Shown here piece by piece: positions 1 through 10,719 of a stretch of 64,000 nt of DNA. The first letter of the stretch is position 1. Each line of letters starts with the position of its first letter. This stretch comes from JAENVU01 sp031362155 (GTDB lineage: Bacteria; Actinomycetota; Acidimicrobiia; IMCC26256; JAENVU01), in contig JANLRZ010000109.1 in NCBI GenBank assembly GCA_031362155.1, forward strand, positions 1 through 64,000, read 5' to 3'. The notes under the pieces are model-generated. The model saw nothing but the letters and a program-made list of their open reading frames with translations, was not told where the DNA came from and ran no database searches. The position numbers and the translations under genes were made by a program.

Positions 1-330
1 CCCGAACAGCACACCGACTTCATCTTCACGGTGGTGGGCGAGGAGCTCGGATTCGTCGGCGGAGCCGTGGTGCTGGGGCTCTTCGCGATTATTGTGTGGC
101 GAACTTCCCGTGCGGCCCGGCTGGCTCAAGATCCATTCGGAGCGCTGTGTTGCATGGGAGTCCTGGCGATGTTCGTTGCCCAAGTGTTCGAGAACGTGGG
201 AATGGCCACCGGCATCATGCCGGTGACCGGGATCCCACTTCCCTTCATGAGCTACGGCGGGTCGTCGATCATCGTGTCGTTCGCGTGCATTGGTCTGGTC
301 GCCAATGTGCACATGAGGAGGTTCAGTTGA
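1..330 (+). CDS. rodA: RodA/FtsW-family SEDS glycosyltransferase, C-terminal part
   Basis: The reading frame is open from the first base, so this is the last 109 codons of a gene that begins outside the window. SEDS proteins polymerise peptidoglycan glycan strands in the membrane together with a class B penicillin-binding protein. The fragment shows the family signature HTDFIF..VGEELGF at its start, two membrane segments, and the C-terminal signature GIMPVTGIPLPFMSYGGSS. The pattern fits RodA (elongation) somewhat better than FtsW (division), which is from recalled family consensus and is not certain. The stop codon overlaps the TTG start of the next gene, an L,D-transpeptidase, so the two cell-wall genes are probably co-translated. 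Confidence 0.85.
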   Translation, partial: PEQHTDFIFTVVGEELGFVGGAVVLGLFAIIVWRTSRAARLAQDPFGALCCMGVLAMFVAQVFENVGMATGIMPVTGIPLPFMSYGGSSIIVSFACIGLVANVHMRRFS

Positions 331-1286
331 AGGCGTCGCGCGGCAGGTTCCTGGTGGGTGGCATCGCGATCGCGGTCACGCTCGGCGCGTGCTCGAGCAG
401 TGGTACCGACCGGGTTTCGGCGCGTTCGGCCGCGCCGCGCGCGAAGCACCAGGGTTCGTCGTCGACCTCCTCGTCGTCTTCGTCCTCCTCGTCGTCGACG
501 AGTTCCACGACCGTCACGACCGCGCCGTTCGACGGTCTCCGGCCCGGCAGCTCGGGTCCGGAGGTCACCGCCCTCCAACAGCGGCTGGCCGAACTGCACT
601 ACGACGTCAGCCCCGATGGGCAGTACAGCGCGGCCACCTCGCACGCCGTGATGGCGTTCCAGAAGGTCAACGGGCTCGGCCGCGACGGCGTGGCCGGACC
701 GGCGACCCGAGCGAAGCTGGCGAGCCCGGTGATTCCGGGCGCGTCGGTTCCGAGCGGAGGTTCGACCCGGGTGGAGGTCGATGTCGCGCGGCAGGTCCTG
801 TTCTTCTACAAGGGTGGCAGCCTGTACCGCATCGTCTCGGTCTCGACCGGGAGCGGCGAGCGCTTCTGCGTCAAGGGTCGGTGCGCGACGGCGGTGACGC
901 CCGGAGGTTCGTTCCGGGTCTCGGGCAAGGTCGGCGGGTGGCAGACCGGCGACCTGGGAAAGCTCTACAAGCCTTCGTACTTCAACGGCAACATCGCGAT
1001 TCATGGGGCAACGTCGGTCCCTGGCGGCCCGGCGTCGCACGGGTGTGTTCGGGTTCCGATGATCTCCGCCGACTGGATCTACGCGTCGCTGCCGGTGGGG
1101 ACCCCGGTCTACGTGCTCAACGGCCCGCGTGTCCCGGCGCCGTTCTCGGATGCACCACCGCCGCCGCCTCCTCCGACTGTGGCCCCGACCGTCCCACCGA
1201 CCCTGCCGCCACCGAGCACGACCACCACGACCTCGTCCACCACCACGACGACCACGACGTTGCCGTCGACGACGACAACCACGTGA
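327..1286 (+). CDS. Lipoprotein L,D-transpeptidase (peptidoglycan-binding + YkuD)
   Basis: Predicted to cross-link peptidoglycan (3-3 links) or attach proteins to it outside the membrane. I chose the TTG at 327 because it overlaps the upstream stop as TTGA and has a strong GAGGAGG at 315-321. The 319-residue product has a lipoprotein signal ending in LGAC (Cys about 22), a long Ser/Thr linker (about 44-62), a peptidoglycan_binding_1 domain (about 68-128) and a YkuD domain with an HG element (His about 226) and SHGCVR (catalytic Cys about 240). The tail after about residue 275 is a Pro run followed by Thr-rich low complexity, unusual after the catalytic domain and perhaps a wall spacer. Context with rodA fits wall synthesis. 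Confidence 0.88.
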   Translation: MKASRGRFLVGGIAIAVTLGACSSSGTDRVSARSAAPRAKHQGSSSTSSSSSSSSSSTSSTTVTTAPFDGLRPGSSGPEVTALQQRLAELHYDVSPDGQYSAATSHAVMAFQKVNGLGRDGVAGPATRAKLASPVIPGASVPSGGSTRVEVDVARQVLFFYKGGSLYRIVSVSTGSGERFCVKGRCATAVTPGGSFRVSGKVGGWQTGDLGKLYKPSYFNGNIAIHGATSVPGGPASHGCVRVPMISADWIYASLPVGTPVYVLNGPRVPAPFSDAPPPPPPPTVAPTVPPTLPPPSTTTTTSSTTTTTTTLPSTTTTT

Positions 1287-1312
1287 ACCCTGCCGAGTAG
1301 GCTCGACCCGTC

Positions 1313-3259
1313 ATGACCAGTCTCTGGCCCCGGATCGAGCCGCTCCTGGCCGGGGTCGAGAAGCCCGCCCGGTACATCGGGATGGAGCGCGGCAGCCGGC
1401 GTCCGCATCACGGACCGGGCGCGGTCTCCTGGCTTCTCGTCTACCCGGATACGTATGAGATCGGGCTGCCCAATCAAGGCCTGCAGATCCTGTACGAAAT
1501 CCTGAACGAGCGCCCCGACGCAGCGGCGGAACGTTCCTATGCACCCTGGCTCGACCTCGCGGCGGCGCTGCGCGAACACGCGGTGCCACTCTTCTCGGTC
1601 GATACGCACCGACCGGCCGCCGATTTCGACATCGTCGCGTTCAACTTGTCGGCCGAGCTCGTCTACACGAATCTCCTCGAATGCTTGGACCTCGCCGGGA
1701 TTCCCGTGCGCGCGGACCAGCGGAGCGAGGATGATCCGGTCGTGGTCGCGGGTGGCCACTGCACGTTCAATCCGGAGCCGATGACCGATTTCGTCGATGC
1801 GTTCGTGATCGGTGATGGGGAAGAACCCGTCGGCGAGATGACCGAGTGCATCGGCGACTGGAAGCGGGCCGGTCGACCGGGCGGTCGCACCGGAATGCTT
1901 CGGGCGCTGGCCGCGGTGGCCGGCGTGTACGTGCCGTCGATGTACGACGTCGAGTACGACGGTCCCGCGCTGGCGTCGGTGACGCCGAGGTTCAGTGATG
2001 TGCCCGCCGTCGTGGAGAAGCGGACGATCGCCGACCTCGCCGATTGGCCGTATCCGAAGGAACCACTCGTCCCGCTGATCGAGGTCGTGCACGACCGGCT
2101 CAACGTCGAGCTGTTCCGTGGGTGCACCCGCGGCTGTCGGTTCTGTCAGGCCGGAATGATCACCCGCCCCGTACGGGAACGGCCCGCCGAGCAGGTTCGG
2201 GCCATGGTCGAGGCCGGTTTGGCCCGCACCGGGTACGACGAGGTCGCGCTGACGTCGCTGTCGAGTGCCGACTTCAGCGGCATCGATTCCTTGGTGTCCG
2301 AGCTGGTCAGCGATCAGATCGGCTGCGGCAATGTGGGGGTGTCGCTCCCGTCGCTCCGAGTCGACGCGTTCACCGTCGGCATCGCCAGCGAGATCCAGAA
2401 GGTCCGCCGAACCGGGCTGACCTTCGCGCCCGAGGGCGGCTCGTGGCGGCTCCGGCAGGTCATCAACAAACTGATCACCGAAGAGGACCTGTACGCCGCG
2501 GTGGAGGGGGCCTATTCACAAGGGTGGCGACGGGTGAAGCTCTACTTCCTCGTCGGTCTCCCGACCGAGATGGACGAGGACACCCTCGGGATCGCCGAAC
2601 TGGCGCGCAACGTCGTCAAGATCGGCAAGCAATACACGAAGCAGGCGAGCTGCACGGTCTCGGTGGGCGGGTTCGTGCCGAAGGCGCACACGCCGTTCCA
2701 GTGGTTCGGCCAGAACGGCACCGCGGAGCTGCATCGGAAGATCCACATGCTGCGCGACGACCTGCGCAAGACCGCGGCCCAAGTGCGGTGGCACGACCCC
2801 GAGGCGACCTTCGCCGAGGGCATCGCGTCGCGGGGTGATCGCCGGATCGGCGCAGTGATCGAGCGGGTCTGGCGAGCTGGGGGCACCTTCCAGGAATGGT
2901 CCGAGCACTTCCAGCTCGGTCGCTGGACCGACGCCATGGCGGCCGAAGGACTCGACCCCGACTGGTACGTCACCCGGCACCGCACCGAAGACGAAGTGTT
3001 GCCGTGGGACCACATCGCCGCCGGGCTCCATCGCGATTTCCTCTGGCAGGACTGGCAATCGTCCCTCGCGGCGCATGGGCTCCCCGATTGTCGGTGGACT
3101 CCGTGCTACGACTGCGGGGTATGCACCGACTACGCCCTCGAGCATGTGGTGGCCGCCGCGGTGCCGCCCGCGGGTGGCAGTCAGGGCACGGGCCAGGATC
3201 TCTCGCTCGGCGGCGCCGTCCCGGTGCTCCTCGGCCCAACCCGGGGGGCTCTCTCATGA
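1313..3259 (+). CDS. TIGR03960-type B12-binding-like radical SAM protein
   Basis: A 648-residue radical SAM protein of unknown substrate. The N-terminal part (about 1-200) resembles the B12-binding-like domain of YgiQ-type enzymes. The 4Fe-4S/SAM motif CTRGCRFC has cysteines at 271, 275 and 278. A second cysteine group near the C-terminus (about 598-610, CYDCGVC) is typical of the TIGR03960 family. It is fused in function, and in some genomes in sequence, to the DUF2344 protein that follows here with an ATGA overlap. A TAGGCT box lies 9 nt before the ATG, so the transcript may be nearly leaderless. The conserved linkage to rne and ribosomal protein genes suggests an RNA- or ribosome-related role, but that is inference. 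Confidence 0.85.
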   Translation: MTSLWPRIEPLLAGVEKPARYIGMERGSRRPHHGPGAVSWLLVYPDTYEIGLPNQGLQILYEILNERPDAAAERSYAPWLDLAAALREHAVPLFSVDTHRPAADFDIVAFNLSAELVYTNLLECLDLAGIPVRADQRSEDDPVVVAGGHCTFNPEPMTDFVDAFVIGDGEEPVGEMTECIGDWKRAGRPGGRTGMLRALAAVAGVYVPSMYDVEYDGPALASVTPRFSDVPAVVEKRTIADLADWPYPKEPLVPLIEVVHDRLNVELFRGCTRGCRFCQAGMITRPVRERPAEQVRAMVEAGLARTGYDEVALTSLSSADFSGIDSLVSELVSDQIGCGNVGVSLPSLRVDAFTVGIASEIQKVRRTGLTFAPEGGSWRLRQVINKLITEEDLYAAVEGAYSQGWRRVKLYFLVGLPTEMDEDTLGIAELARNVVKIGKQYTKQASCTVSVGGFVPKAHTPFQWFGQNGTAELHRKIHMLRDDLRKTAAQVRWHDPEATFAEGIASRGDRRIGAVIERVWRAGGTFQEWSEHFQLGRWTDAMAAEGLDPDWYVTRHRTEDEVLPWDHIAAGLHRDFLWQDWQSSLAAHGLPDCRWTPCYDCGVCTDYALEHVVAAAVPPAGGSQGTGQDLSLGGAVPVLLGPTRGALS

Positions 3260-4002
3260 AGGGTGACGCCGGATTCCCGATCCGGATCGCGTTCACCAAG
3301 AACGGGAAGGTTCGGTTCATCTCGCACCGAGATGTCGCCCGTGCCTTCGAGCGGGCATTCCGCATCGAGCAACTGCCCTTGGCCTTCACCTTGGGCTTCT
3401 CGCCCCGTCCGAAGGTGAGTTTCGGTCTGGCGCTTTCGGTCGGACACGAGTCCGACGCGGAGTATCTCGATCTCGAACTGGCCGAGCCGATCGCAGTGGA
3501 ACCTCTGGCGGCCGCCATTTCGGCCGCGTTGCCGGAAGGTCTCGAAGTGTTCGACGTCGTGGCGTTGGCCGATCGCGCCCCGGCATTGCAAGAAGCGGTG
3601 ACCTCGGTCGAATGGAACATCGAGGTGATCACCGGATCGGCACCGGAATCTGGTGAGATCGACGCAGGTCCCGAGCTGGTGGCGGCTCGCGTCGATGCAG
3701 TACTGGGCTCGGACACGCTGGTCGTGGACCGAATCCGCAAAGGAAAGAGCACGCAAGAAGACATCCGTTCGGTGATCCGTCGGATCACGGTCCTGGGTGC
3801 GAGTGAGCAGGGAACGTCGACGGCTGTGGAGCTGTCGACCCGCCCCACGAGTGTGCGGCCGGCCGAGTTGGTCGCCGTCATTGGTCAAGAGTTCTGCGAA
3901 GGTCGAGTCCGCCGGACTCGGCAATGGATTGAGCGCGACGGTGAACGGTTGGATCCGCTCACCGCCGACCCGCGCATCGCCCTCGAGGCGCGCGCGTCAT
4001 GA
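3256..4002 (+). CDS. DUF2344 / TIGR03936 radical SAM-associated protein
   Basis: The 248-residue product starts with an IRIAFTKNGKVRFISHRD segment and continues with a GFSPRPKVSFGLAL element, both typical of DUF2344 (TIGR03936) proteins, which occur almost always beside TIGR03960 radical SAM proteins. It has no cysteine cluster of its own. The ATG is at 3256 and overlaps the TGA of the radical SAM gene as ATGA, so the two are almost certainly translated as a pair. Rne follows 12 nt downstream. The biochemical function is unknown; it is probably the substrate-handling partner of the radical SAM protein. Confidence 0.82.
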   Translation: MKGDAGFPIRIAFTKNGKVRFISHRDVARAFERAFRIEQLPLAFTLGFSPRPKVSFGLALSVGHESDAEYLDLELAEPIAVEPLAAAISAALPEGLEVFDVVALADRAPALQEAVTSVEWNIEVITGSAPESGEIDAGPELVAARVDAVLGSDTLVVDRIRKGKSTQEDIRSVIRRITVLGASEQGTSTAVELSTRPTSVRPAELVAVIGQEFCEGRVRRTRQWIERDGERLDPLTADPRIALEARAS

Positions 4003-4014
4003 GAGAAGGCATCA

Positions 4015-6267
<2,253 letters not shown>

Positions 6268-6309
6268 TCTCGCACGGTTCTCCCGCAGATCTCGAGGTTC
6301 CTACGCGCC

Positions 6310-6618
6310 ATGTACGCAGTGATCGCCACCGGTGGCAAGCAGTACAAAGTCGAAACTGGTCAGAAGCTTGATGTCGAACGCCTCGGCGTCGAGGACGGAG
6401 ACGTCGAACTTCGGCCCGTTCTCCTCGTCGACGGCGAGACGGTGCTGGCCACGCCCGCCCAACTCGGCGCGGCCTCAGTGACCGCGAAGGTCGTGGGTGC
6501 CGCCAAGGGCCCGAAGATCGACGGGTTCGTCTACAAGAACAAGTCCAACAATCGTCGGCGCTGGGGTCACCGCCAGCACTACACGACGATCGAGATCACC
6601 GCGATTACGAAGGGCTGA
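6310..6618 (+). CDS. rplU: Large ribosomal subunit protein bL21
   Basis: A 102-residue protein starting MYAVIATGGKQYKVE, the characteristic N-terminus of bL21, and ending with the conserved KSNNRRRWGHRQHYT element. It binds 23S rRNA and supports assembly of the 50S subunit. It lies 42 nt after rne and only 3 nt before rpmA, the standard rplU-rpmA-obg order. The short gap from rne shows no convincing promoter, so transcription probably continues from upstream. Confidence 0.96.
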   Translation: MYAVIATGGKQYKVETGQKLDVERLGVEDGDVELRPVLLVDGETVLATPAQLGAASVTAKVVGAAKGPKIDGFVYKNKSNNRRRWGHRQHYTTIEITAITKG

Positions 6619-6621
6619 TCC

Positions 6622-6873
6622 ATGTCGAAGAAAAAGGGCGCAGCCTCATCTCGCAACGGCCGTGATTCCTCGGCCCAACGGCTCGGAATCAAGGTCTACA
6701 GCGGCACCGTGGTGACGGCAGGCACGATCATCGTGCGCCAGCGCGGCACCAAGTTCCACCCCGGCCTCAACGTCGGCCGCGGTGGGGACGACACCCTGTT
6801 TGCCACGGCCCCGGGTGTGGTCAAGTTCGGTCACCGTCGCGGGCGCAAGCTCGTCGACATCCTCGTCGACTAG
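6622..6873 (+). CDS. rpmA: Large ribosomal subunit protein bL27
   Basis: An 83-residue protein with the bL27 body (SSRNGRDS, LGIKVYSG, IIVRQRGTKFHPG, VGRGGDDTLFA). The N-terminal tail MSKKKGAASSRNG has no Firmicutes-type cleavage extension, so the mature N-terminus would reach the peptidyl transferase centre directly. It lies directly after rplU and about 47 nt before obg. The identification is secure from length, order and sequence. Confidence 0.96.
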   Translation: MSKKKGAASSRNGRDSSAQRLGIKVYSGTVVTAGTIIVRQRGTKFHPGLNVGRGGDDTLFATAPGVVKFGHRRGRKLVDILVD

Positions 6874-6920
6874 TCGGTCGACCGCGGACCACGCGTCTGC
6901 AAATCTCCGGAGCGCTTGCG

Positions 6921-8156
6921 ATGTCGAATTTCGTCGACGAAGCGCAGCTCAATGTGCGCGGTGGTGATGGTGGGGCGGGTTGTATCTCGTTCCGCCGTGA
7001 GTCGCACACGCCCAAGGGTGGCCCCGACGGCGGTGACGGCGGGTCGGGTGGAGACATCTGGCTGCAGGCTGATCGCAACGTCGCGTCGCTCCTCGCGTTC
7101 CGTGACCACCCGCATCGCCGGGCGAACTCGGGAACCCACGGCTCGGGGAACCAGCGCCACGGCGCATCGGGTGTGGACCTGACCGTGCACGTGCCCGAGG
7201 GCACCACGATCCGCAATCACGAATCCGGCGACATTCTCGCCGATCTCGTCGGTCACGGTGATCGATGGCTCGCGGCGCGAGGCGGGCGCGGCGGCAAGGG
7301 CAACACGCGCTTCCTTTCCAACGCCCGGCGCGCGCCGAGCTTCGCCGAACAGGGCGAATACGGCGAGGAGCGGTGGCTCGATCTCGAACTGCGGCTCATG
7401 GCCGATGCCGCGCTGGTCGGGTTTCCCAACGCCGGGAAGTCCACGCTGATCGCATCGATCAGTGCGGCCAAACCCAAGATCGCGAATTACCCGTTCACGA
7501 CCCTCGTCCCCAACCTCGGCGTGGTGCGGTTCCAGGACCACGAATACGTCGTCGCCGACATCCCGGGTCTCATCGAGGGCGCCGCCGAAGGGCGAGGGTT
7601 GGGCCACCGATTCCTCCGGCACGTCGAACGCACTCGAGTGCTCGTGGTGCTCTTGGATCTCGCACCGATGGACGGTCGGACCCCCGAGGACCAGGAGCGG
7701 ATCCTGCTCGACGAACTGGAGCAGTACCGCCCCGACCTGCTGACGCGCCCCCGCCTCACCATTGGGGCGAAGGCGGATGTCGCCGAGTTCGAAACCGAGT
7801 ACGCCAGTATCTCGGCCGTGACCCATCAGGGCTTGGACGAGTTCCTCGGGCGGCTCGGTACGCTCGTTGCCGACGCGCGCGGCGCCGAACCCGATCTCGA
7901 CAGCTACGTGGTGCACCGCCCCGCGGAGGAAGGCTTCACCGTCACTCGCGAGAGCGACGGCGCCTACCGGTTGGCGGGGCGCTCGGCCGAGCGTGTGGTG
8001 GCGATGGCCGACCTCACGAACATCGAGGCGTTGGAATACATCCACCAGCGGTTCCGCACGATGGGGGTGGAGAAGGCGCTGGCGCGCGCCGGTGCGAGCG
8101 AGGGCGACCTGGTGCGCATCGGCGACGTGGAACTCGAATACGTCGAGGGTCTCTGA
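6921..8156 (+). CDS. obgE: Obg family GTPase
   Basis: A 411-residue GTPase of late 50S subunit assembly and growth control. The glycine-rich Obg fold occupies about residues 1-158 (GGDGGAGCISFRRE, GPDGGDGGSGGD). The G domain follows with GFPNAGKST (P-loop) and DIPGLIEGA (G3). The last 80 or so residues (after about 325) form the OCT domain seen in Gram-positive Obg proteins. It follows rpmA and its stop overlaps the start of proB by one base, so obg and proB are likely coupled. Confidence 0.95.
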   Translation: MSNFVDEAQLNVRGGDGGAGCISFRRESHTPKGGPDGGDGGSGGDIWLQADRNVASLLAFRDHPHRRANSGTHGSGNQRHGASGVDLTVHVPEGTTIRNHESGDILADLVGHGDRWLAARGGRGGKGNTRFLSNARRAPSFAEQGEYGEERWLDLELRLMADAALVGFPNAGKSTLIASISAAKPKIANYPFTTLVPNLGVVRFQDHEYVVADIPGLIEGAAEGRGLGHRFLRHVERTRVLVVLLDLAPMDGRTPEDQERILLDELEQYRPDLLTRPRLTIGAKADVAEFETEYASISAVTHQGLDEFLGRLGTLVADARGAEPDLDSYVVHRPAEEGFTVTRESDGAYRLAGRSAERVVAMADLTNIEALEYIHQRFRTMGVEKALARAGASEGDLVRIGDVELEYVEGL

Positions 8157-9247
8157 TGCGAGCGGTGGTCAAGATCGGTACGTCGTCGATCACGAATCCC
8201 GAGGGTGAACTCGACGAAGTCGCGCTGGGCAAGCTCTGCGAACAACTGGTCGCGGCCCGGGCCGACGGGCACGCCGTCACCGTGGTGTGCTCCGGCGCGA
8301 TCGCCGCAGGAATGCCGGCGCTCGGACTCGCGCATCGCCCCACCGATATCGGAACCCTCCAGGCCATCGCTGCGGTCGGCCAGCCCCGCCTGATGGAGAG
8401 CATCCGGGCGAGCTTCGACCGTCACGCCGTGGTGGCCGGCCAGGTGCTGTTGACGCGCTACGACTTCTTGCACCGGGCCCAGTACCTCCACGCTCGCGAG
8501 ACGTTTGATCGTCTGATCGAGATGGGCGTCGTACCGGTGGTGAACGAGAACGACACCGTGGCCGACGACGAGATTCGCTTCGGCGACAACGACCTCATCG
8601 CCGCGCTGGTGGGCAACCAAATTCGGGCGGATGTCCTGGTGCTGCTCACCGACACCGCGGGGCTGTACACGGCTGATCCGCGCCTCGACGCCAGCGCGTC
8701 GCTCATCGAAGAGATCGCGGCGGTCGACCAGGCACTCGACGCAATGGTCGGCGGCGCGGGCTCGAGACGCGGCAGCGGAGGTATGGCCACGAAGCTCGCC
8801 GCCGCCCGCATCGCCTCCTGGTCGGGGGTGCGTGCGGTGATCGCTGCGGCCGACGCACCCGGGGTGATTGCCGATGCCATCGCGGGTCGACCGGTGGGCA
8901 CGGTGGTGCCGCCGCGCGCCGAACGACTCCCGGCCCGCAAACTCTGGATCGCGTTTGCGATCGGCGCGTCGGGTCGGATCGAGGTGGACGCAGGCGCTCG
9001 CACCGCGTTGGCGACTCAGGGCCGTTCCCTCCTGGCTGCGGGTGTCCGCGCCGTCCACGGAGATTTCGGGCCCGACAGTGCCGTCGAGGTCATCGACGAG
9101 TCCGGGCAGGTCTTCGCCAAAGGTCTCGTCCGGGCGAGCAGCCAGGTGCTGCGGCACGCCGCGGGGAAACGCTCGGTGGACCTGGCCGATGACGCACCCA
9201 CCGAAGTGATTCATCGCGACGACCTCGTCGTCGGGCTCCCGATCTGA
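8156..9247 (+). CDS. proB: Glutamate 5-kinase
   Basis: Catalyses ATP-dependent phosphorylation of glutamate, the first step of proline synthesis. The 363-residue protein has an amino-acid kinase domain (VVKIGTSSIT at the start, CSGAIAAGM, NENDTVADDE, LLTDTAGLYT) and, from about residue 275, a C-terminal PUA domain. The ATG at 8156 overlaps the obg stop (TGATG). A structured region with an intrinsic terminator follows, so proB probably ends the rne-obg transcript and proA is expressed separately. Confidence 0.94.
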   Translation: MRAVVKIGTSSITNPEGELDEVALGKLCEQLVAARADGHAVTVVCSGAIAAGMPALGLAHRPTDIGTLQAIAAVGQPRLMESIRASFDRHAVVAGQVLLTRYDFLHRAQYLHARETFDRLIEMGVVPVVNENDTVADDEIRFGDNDLIAALVGNQIRADVLVLLTDTAGLYTADPRLDASASLIEEIAAVDQALDAMVGGAGSRRGSGGMATKLAAARIASWSGVRAVIAAADAPGVIADAIAGRPVGTVVPPRAERLPARKLWIAFAIGASGRIEVDAGARTALATQGRSLLAAGVRAVHGDFGPDSAVEVIDESGQVFAKGLVRASSQVLRHAAGKRSVDLADDAPTEVIHRDDLVVGLPI

Positions 9248-9264
9248 TCCACCGCGCGGGCCCC

Positions 9265-9428
9265 GGAAGAAATGCGACGAAGAGCTTGCATTCTTCCTGT
9301 GTCCTGGGTCACACTGCTGCCAGTTGCTCGCCCGCCAGAACGGGGGGAGGGTCCGGGCGAGAGCCGGGGCCCACGGTGGACGAGCAGTCGGGGGGCCGCC
9401 GGAGCAATCCAGCGGCCCCCCGTTTTTT
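9265..9428 (+). ncRNA. Candidate structured RNA or attenuator between proB and proA
   Basis: This gap can form several helices in series. The first pairs 9265-9275 with 9288-9297 (one bulged A). The second has an outer helix ACTGCT/AGCAGT (9313-9318 with 9383-9388) closing over CTCGCCCG/CGGGCGAG (9327-9334 with 9354-9361). Last comes a GC-rich terminator hairpin with a T run. This could be a proB-proA attenuator, a processed 3' UTR RNA or a free small RNA. I do not recognise a known RNA family. No riboswitch consensus is apparent. Confidence 0.4.
9390..9428 (+). terminator. Intrinsic terminator upstream of proA
   Basis: GGGGGGCCGC at 9390-9399 pairs with GCGGCCCCCC at 9412-9421, a perfect 10-bp stem with a 12-nt loop, followed by G and six T residues (9423-9428). 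This is the clearest rho-independent terminator in the window. It lies between two proline genes and just upstream of a separate proA promoter. Confidence 0.85.
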
Positions 9429-9455
9429 GAAGAAGGGCCATTCTGGGGAGCGGGT

Positions 9456-9461
9456 TAGGAT
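9456..9461 (+). promoter_or_regulatory. Leaderless-type -10 box for proA
   Basis: TAGGAT ends 7 nt before the proA ATG at 9469, the spacing expected if transcription starts at the start codon. It lies directly after the terminator, which makes an independent proA promoter logical. No good -35 box is seen. Confidence 0.5.
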
Positions 9462-9468
9462 CGCCCGC

Positions 9469-10719
9469 ATGTCCGATTCGGTCCTCGAGCTTGGTCGACG
9501 CGCGCGCACCGCGTCCCGGATCATCGCCAACGCCGGGACCGAGGCGAAGAACGCGGCGCTCCTCGCGGCGGCCGAGGTCCTCGTCGAACACTCGGACCCG
9601 ATTCTCGCGGCCAACGCCGTCGATCTCGATGCCGCGGCCGCGGATGGCATGGAGGCCGGGCCGCTCGACCGGCTGCGCCTCGACCGCAGTCGCATCGAAG
9701 CCATGGCCGACGGGCTGCGAAATGTCGCTTCACTTGCCGACCCGATCGGCGAGGTCATCGGCGGTTGGGTTCGCCCCAACGGACTCGAGATCGAACAGGT
9801 CCGGGTTCCGCTCGGCGTCGTCGCCATCATCTACGAGAACCGGCCGAACGTCACCTCCGACGCCGCCGGGCTCTGCCTCAAGGCCGGCAACGCCGCGATC
9901 TTGCGCGGGAGCGGGACTGCGCTGCGATCGAATGTCGCAATCGCGGCCGCGCTCCGGGCCGGATTCGCGAAGGCCGGTCTGCCCGAGGATGCCCTGATCC
10001 TCGTGGAGGACACGGCGCATGACGTGGCGATCGAGGTCATGCAGCTCACCGAGTACGTCGACTGTCTGATCCCCCGGGGTGGCCCGGCGCTCATCGCGTC
10101 GATCCGCGAGCACGCGACCGTGCCCGTGATCATCGACGGCGATGGCAACTGTCAGATCTACGTCGACGAGAGTGCCGACTTCGCCCAGGCCATCGACATC
10201 GTGGTCAACGCGAAGACCCAACGGCCGGGCGTCTGCAATGCGGCCGAGACCCTGCTCGTCCATGCGGCCATCGCCGATCGGTTCCTCCCCGAGGTGTGCG
10301 CGGCGCTGCGCGCCGAGGGGGTGGAGATCATCGGCGACGACGGTGCCCGGGCCCGGATCCCCGACCTCGGCATTGCCACCGACGCCGACTTCGGGCAGGA
10401 GTTCGCTGCGCTGAAGATGAGCGTGGGCGTCGTGGCGTCGTTGGACGCGGCGATCGATCACGTCAACCGGTTCAGCAGCGGGCACACCGAAGCGATCCTC
10501 ACGACGGACCTCAATGCGGCGCGACGCTTCACGCACGAAGTCGACGCCGCGGCGGTGATCGTGAACGCGTCGACTCGGTTCACCGACGGCGAACAATTCG
10601 GCTTCGGTGCCGAGATCGGAATCTCGACCCAGAAACTCCACGCCCGTGGACCGATGGGCTTGCAACAACTGACGACCGCGAAATACGTGGTGTGGGGACA
10701 AGGACAAGTGAGGGGCTAG
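9469..10719 (+). CDS. proA: Glutamate-5-semialdehyde dehydrogenase (gamma-glutamyl phosphate reductase)
   Basis: Reduces glutamyl 5-phosphate to glutamate semialdehyde with NADPH, the second step of proline synthesis. The 416-residue product belongs to the aldehyde dehydrogenase superfamily; visible elements are YENRPNVTSDAAGLCLK, GNAAILRGSGTA and the catalytic cysteine in QRPGVCNAAE. An open frame extends upstream, but the ATG at 9469 gives the family's normal N-terminus and follows a leaderless-type TAGGAT. The stop overlaps the GTG start of the MoxR gene by one base. Confidence 0.94.
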   Translation: MSDSVLELGRRARTASRIIANAGTEAKNAALLAAAEVLVEHSDPILAANAVDLDAAAADGMEAGPLDRLRLDRSRIEAMADGLRNVASLADPIGEVIGGWVRPNGLEIEQVRVPLGVVAIIYENRPNVTSDAAGLCLKAGNAAILRGSGTALRSNVAIAAALRAGFAKAGLPEDALILVEDTAHDVAIEVMQLTEYVDCLIPRGGPALIASIREHATVPVIIDGDGNCQIYVDESADFAQAIDIVVNAKTQRPGVCNAAETLLVHAAIADRFLPEVCAALRAEGVEIIGDDGARARIPDLGIATDADFGQEFAALKMSVGVVASLDAAIDHVNRFSSGHTEAILTTDLNAARRFTHEVDAAAVIVNASTRFTDGEQFGFGAEIGISTQKLHARGPMGLQQLTTAKYVVWGQGQVRG

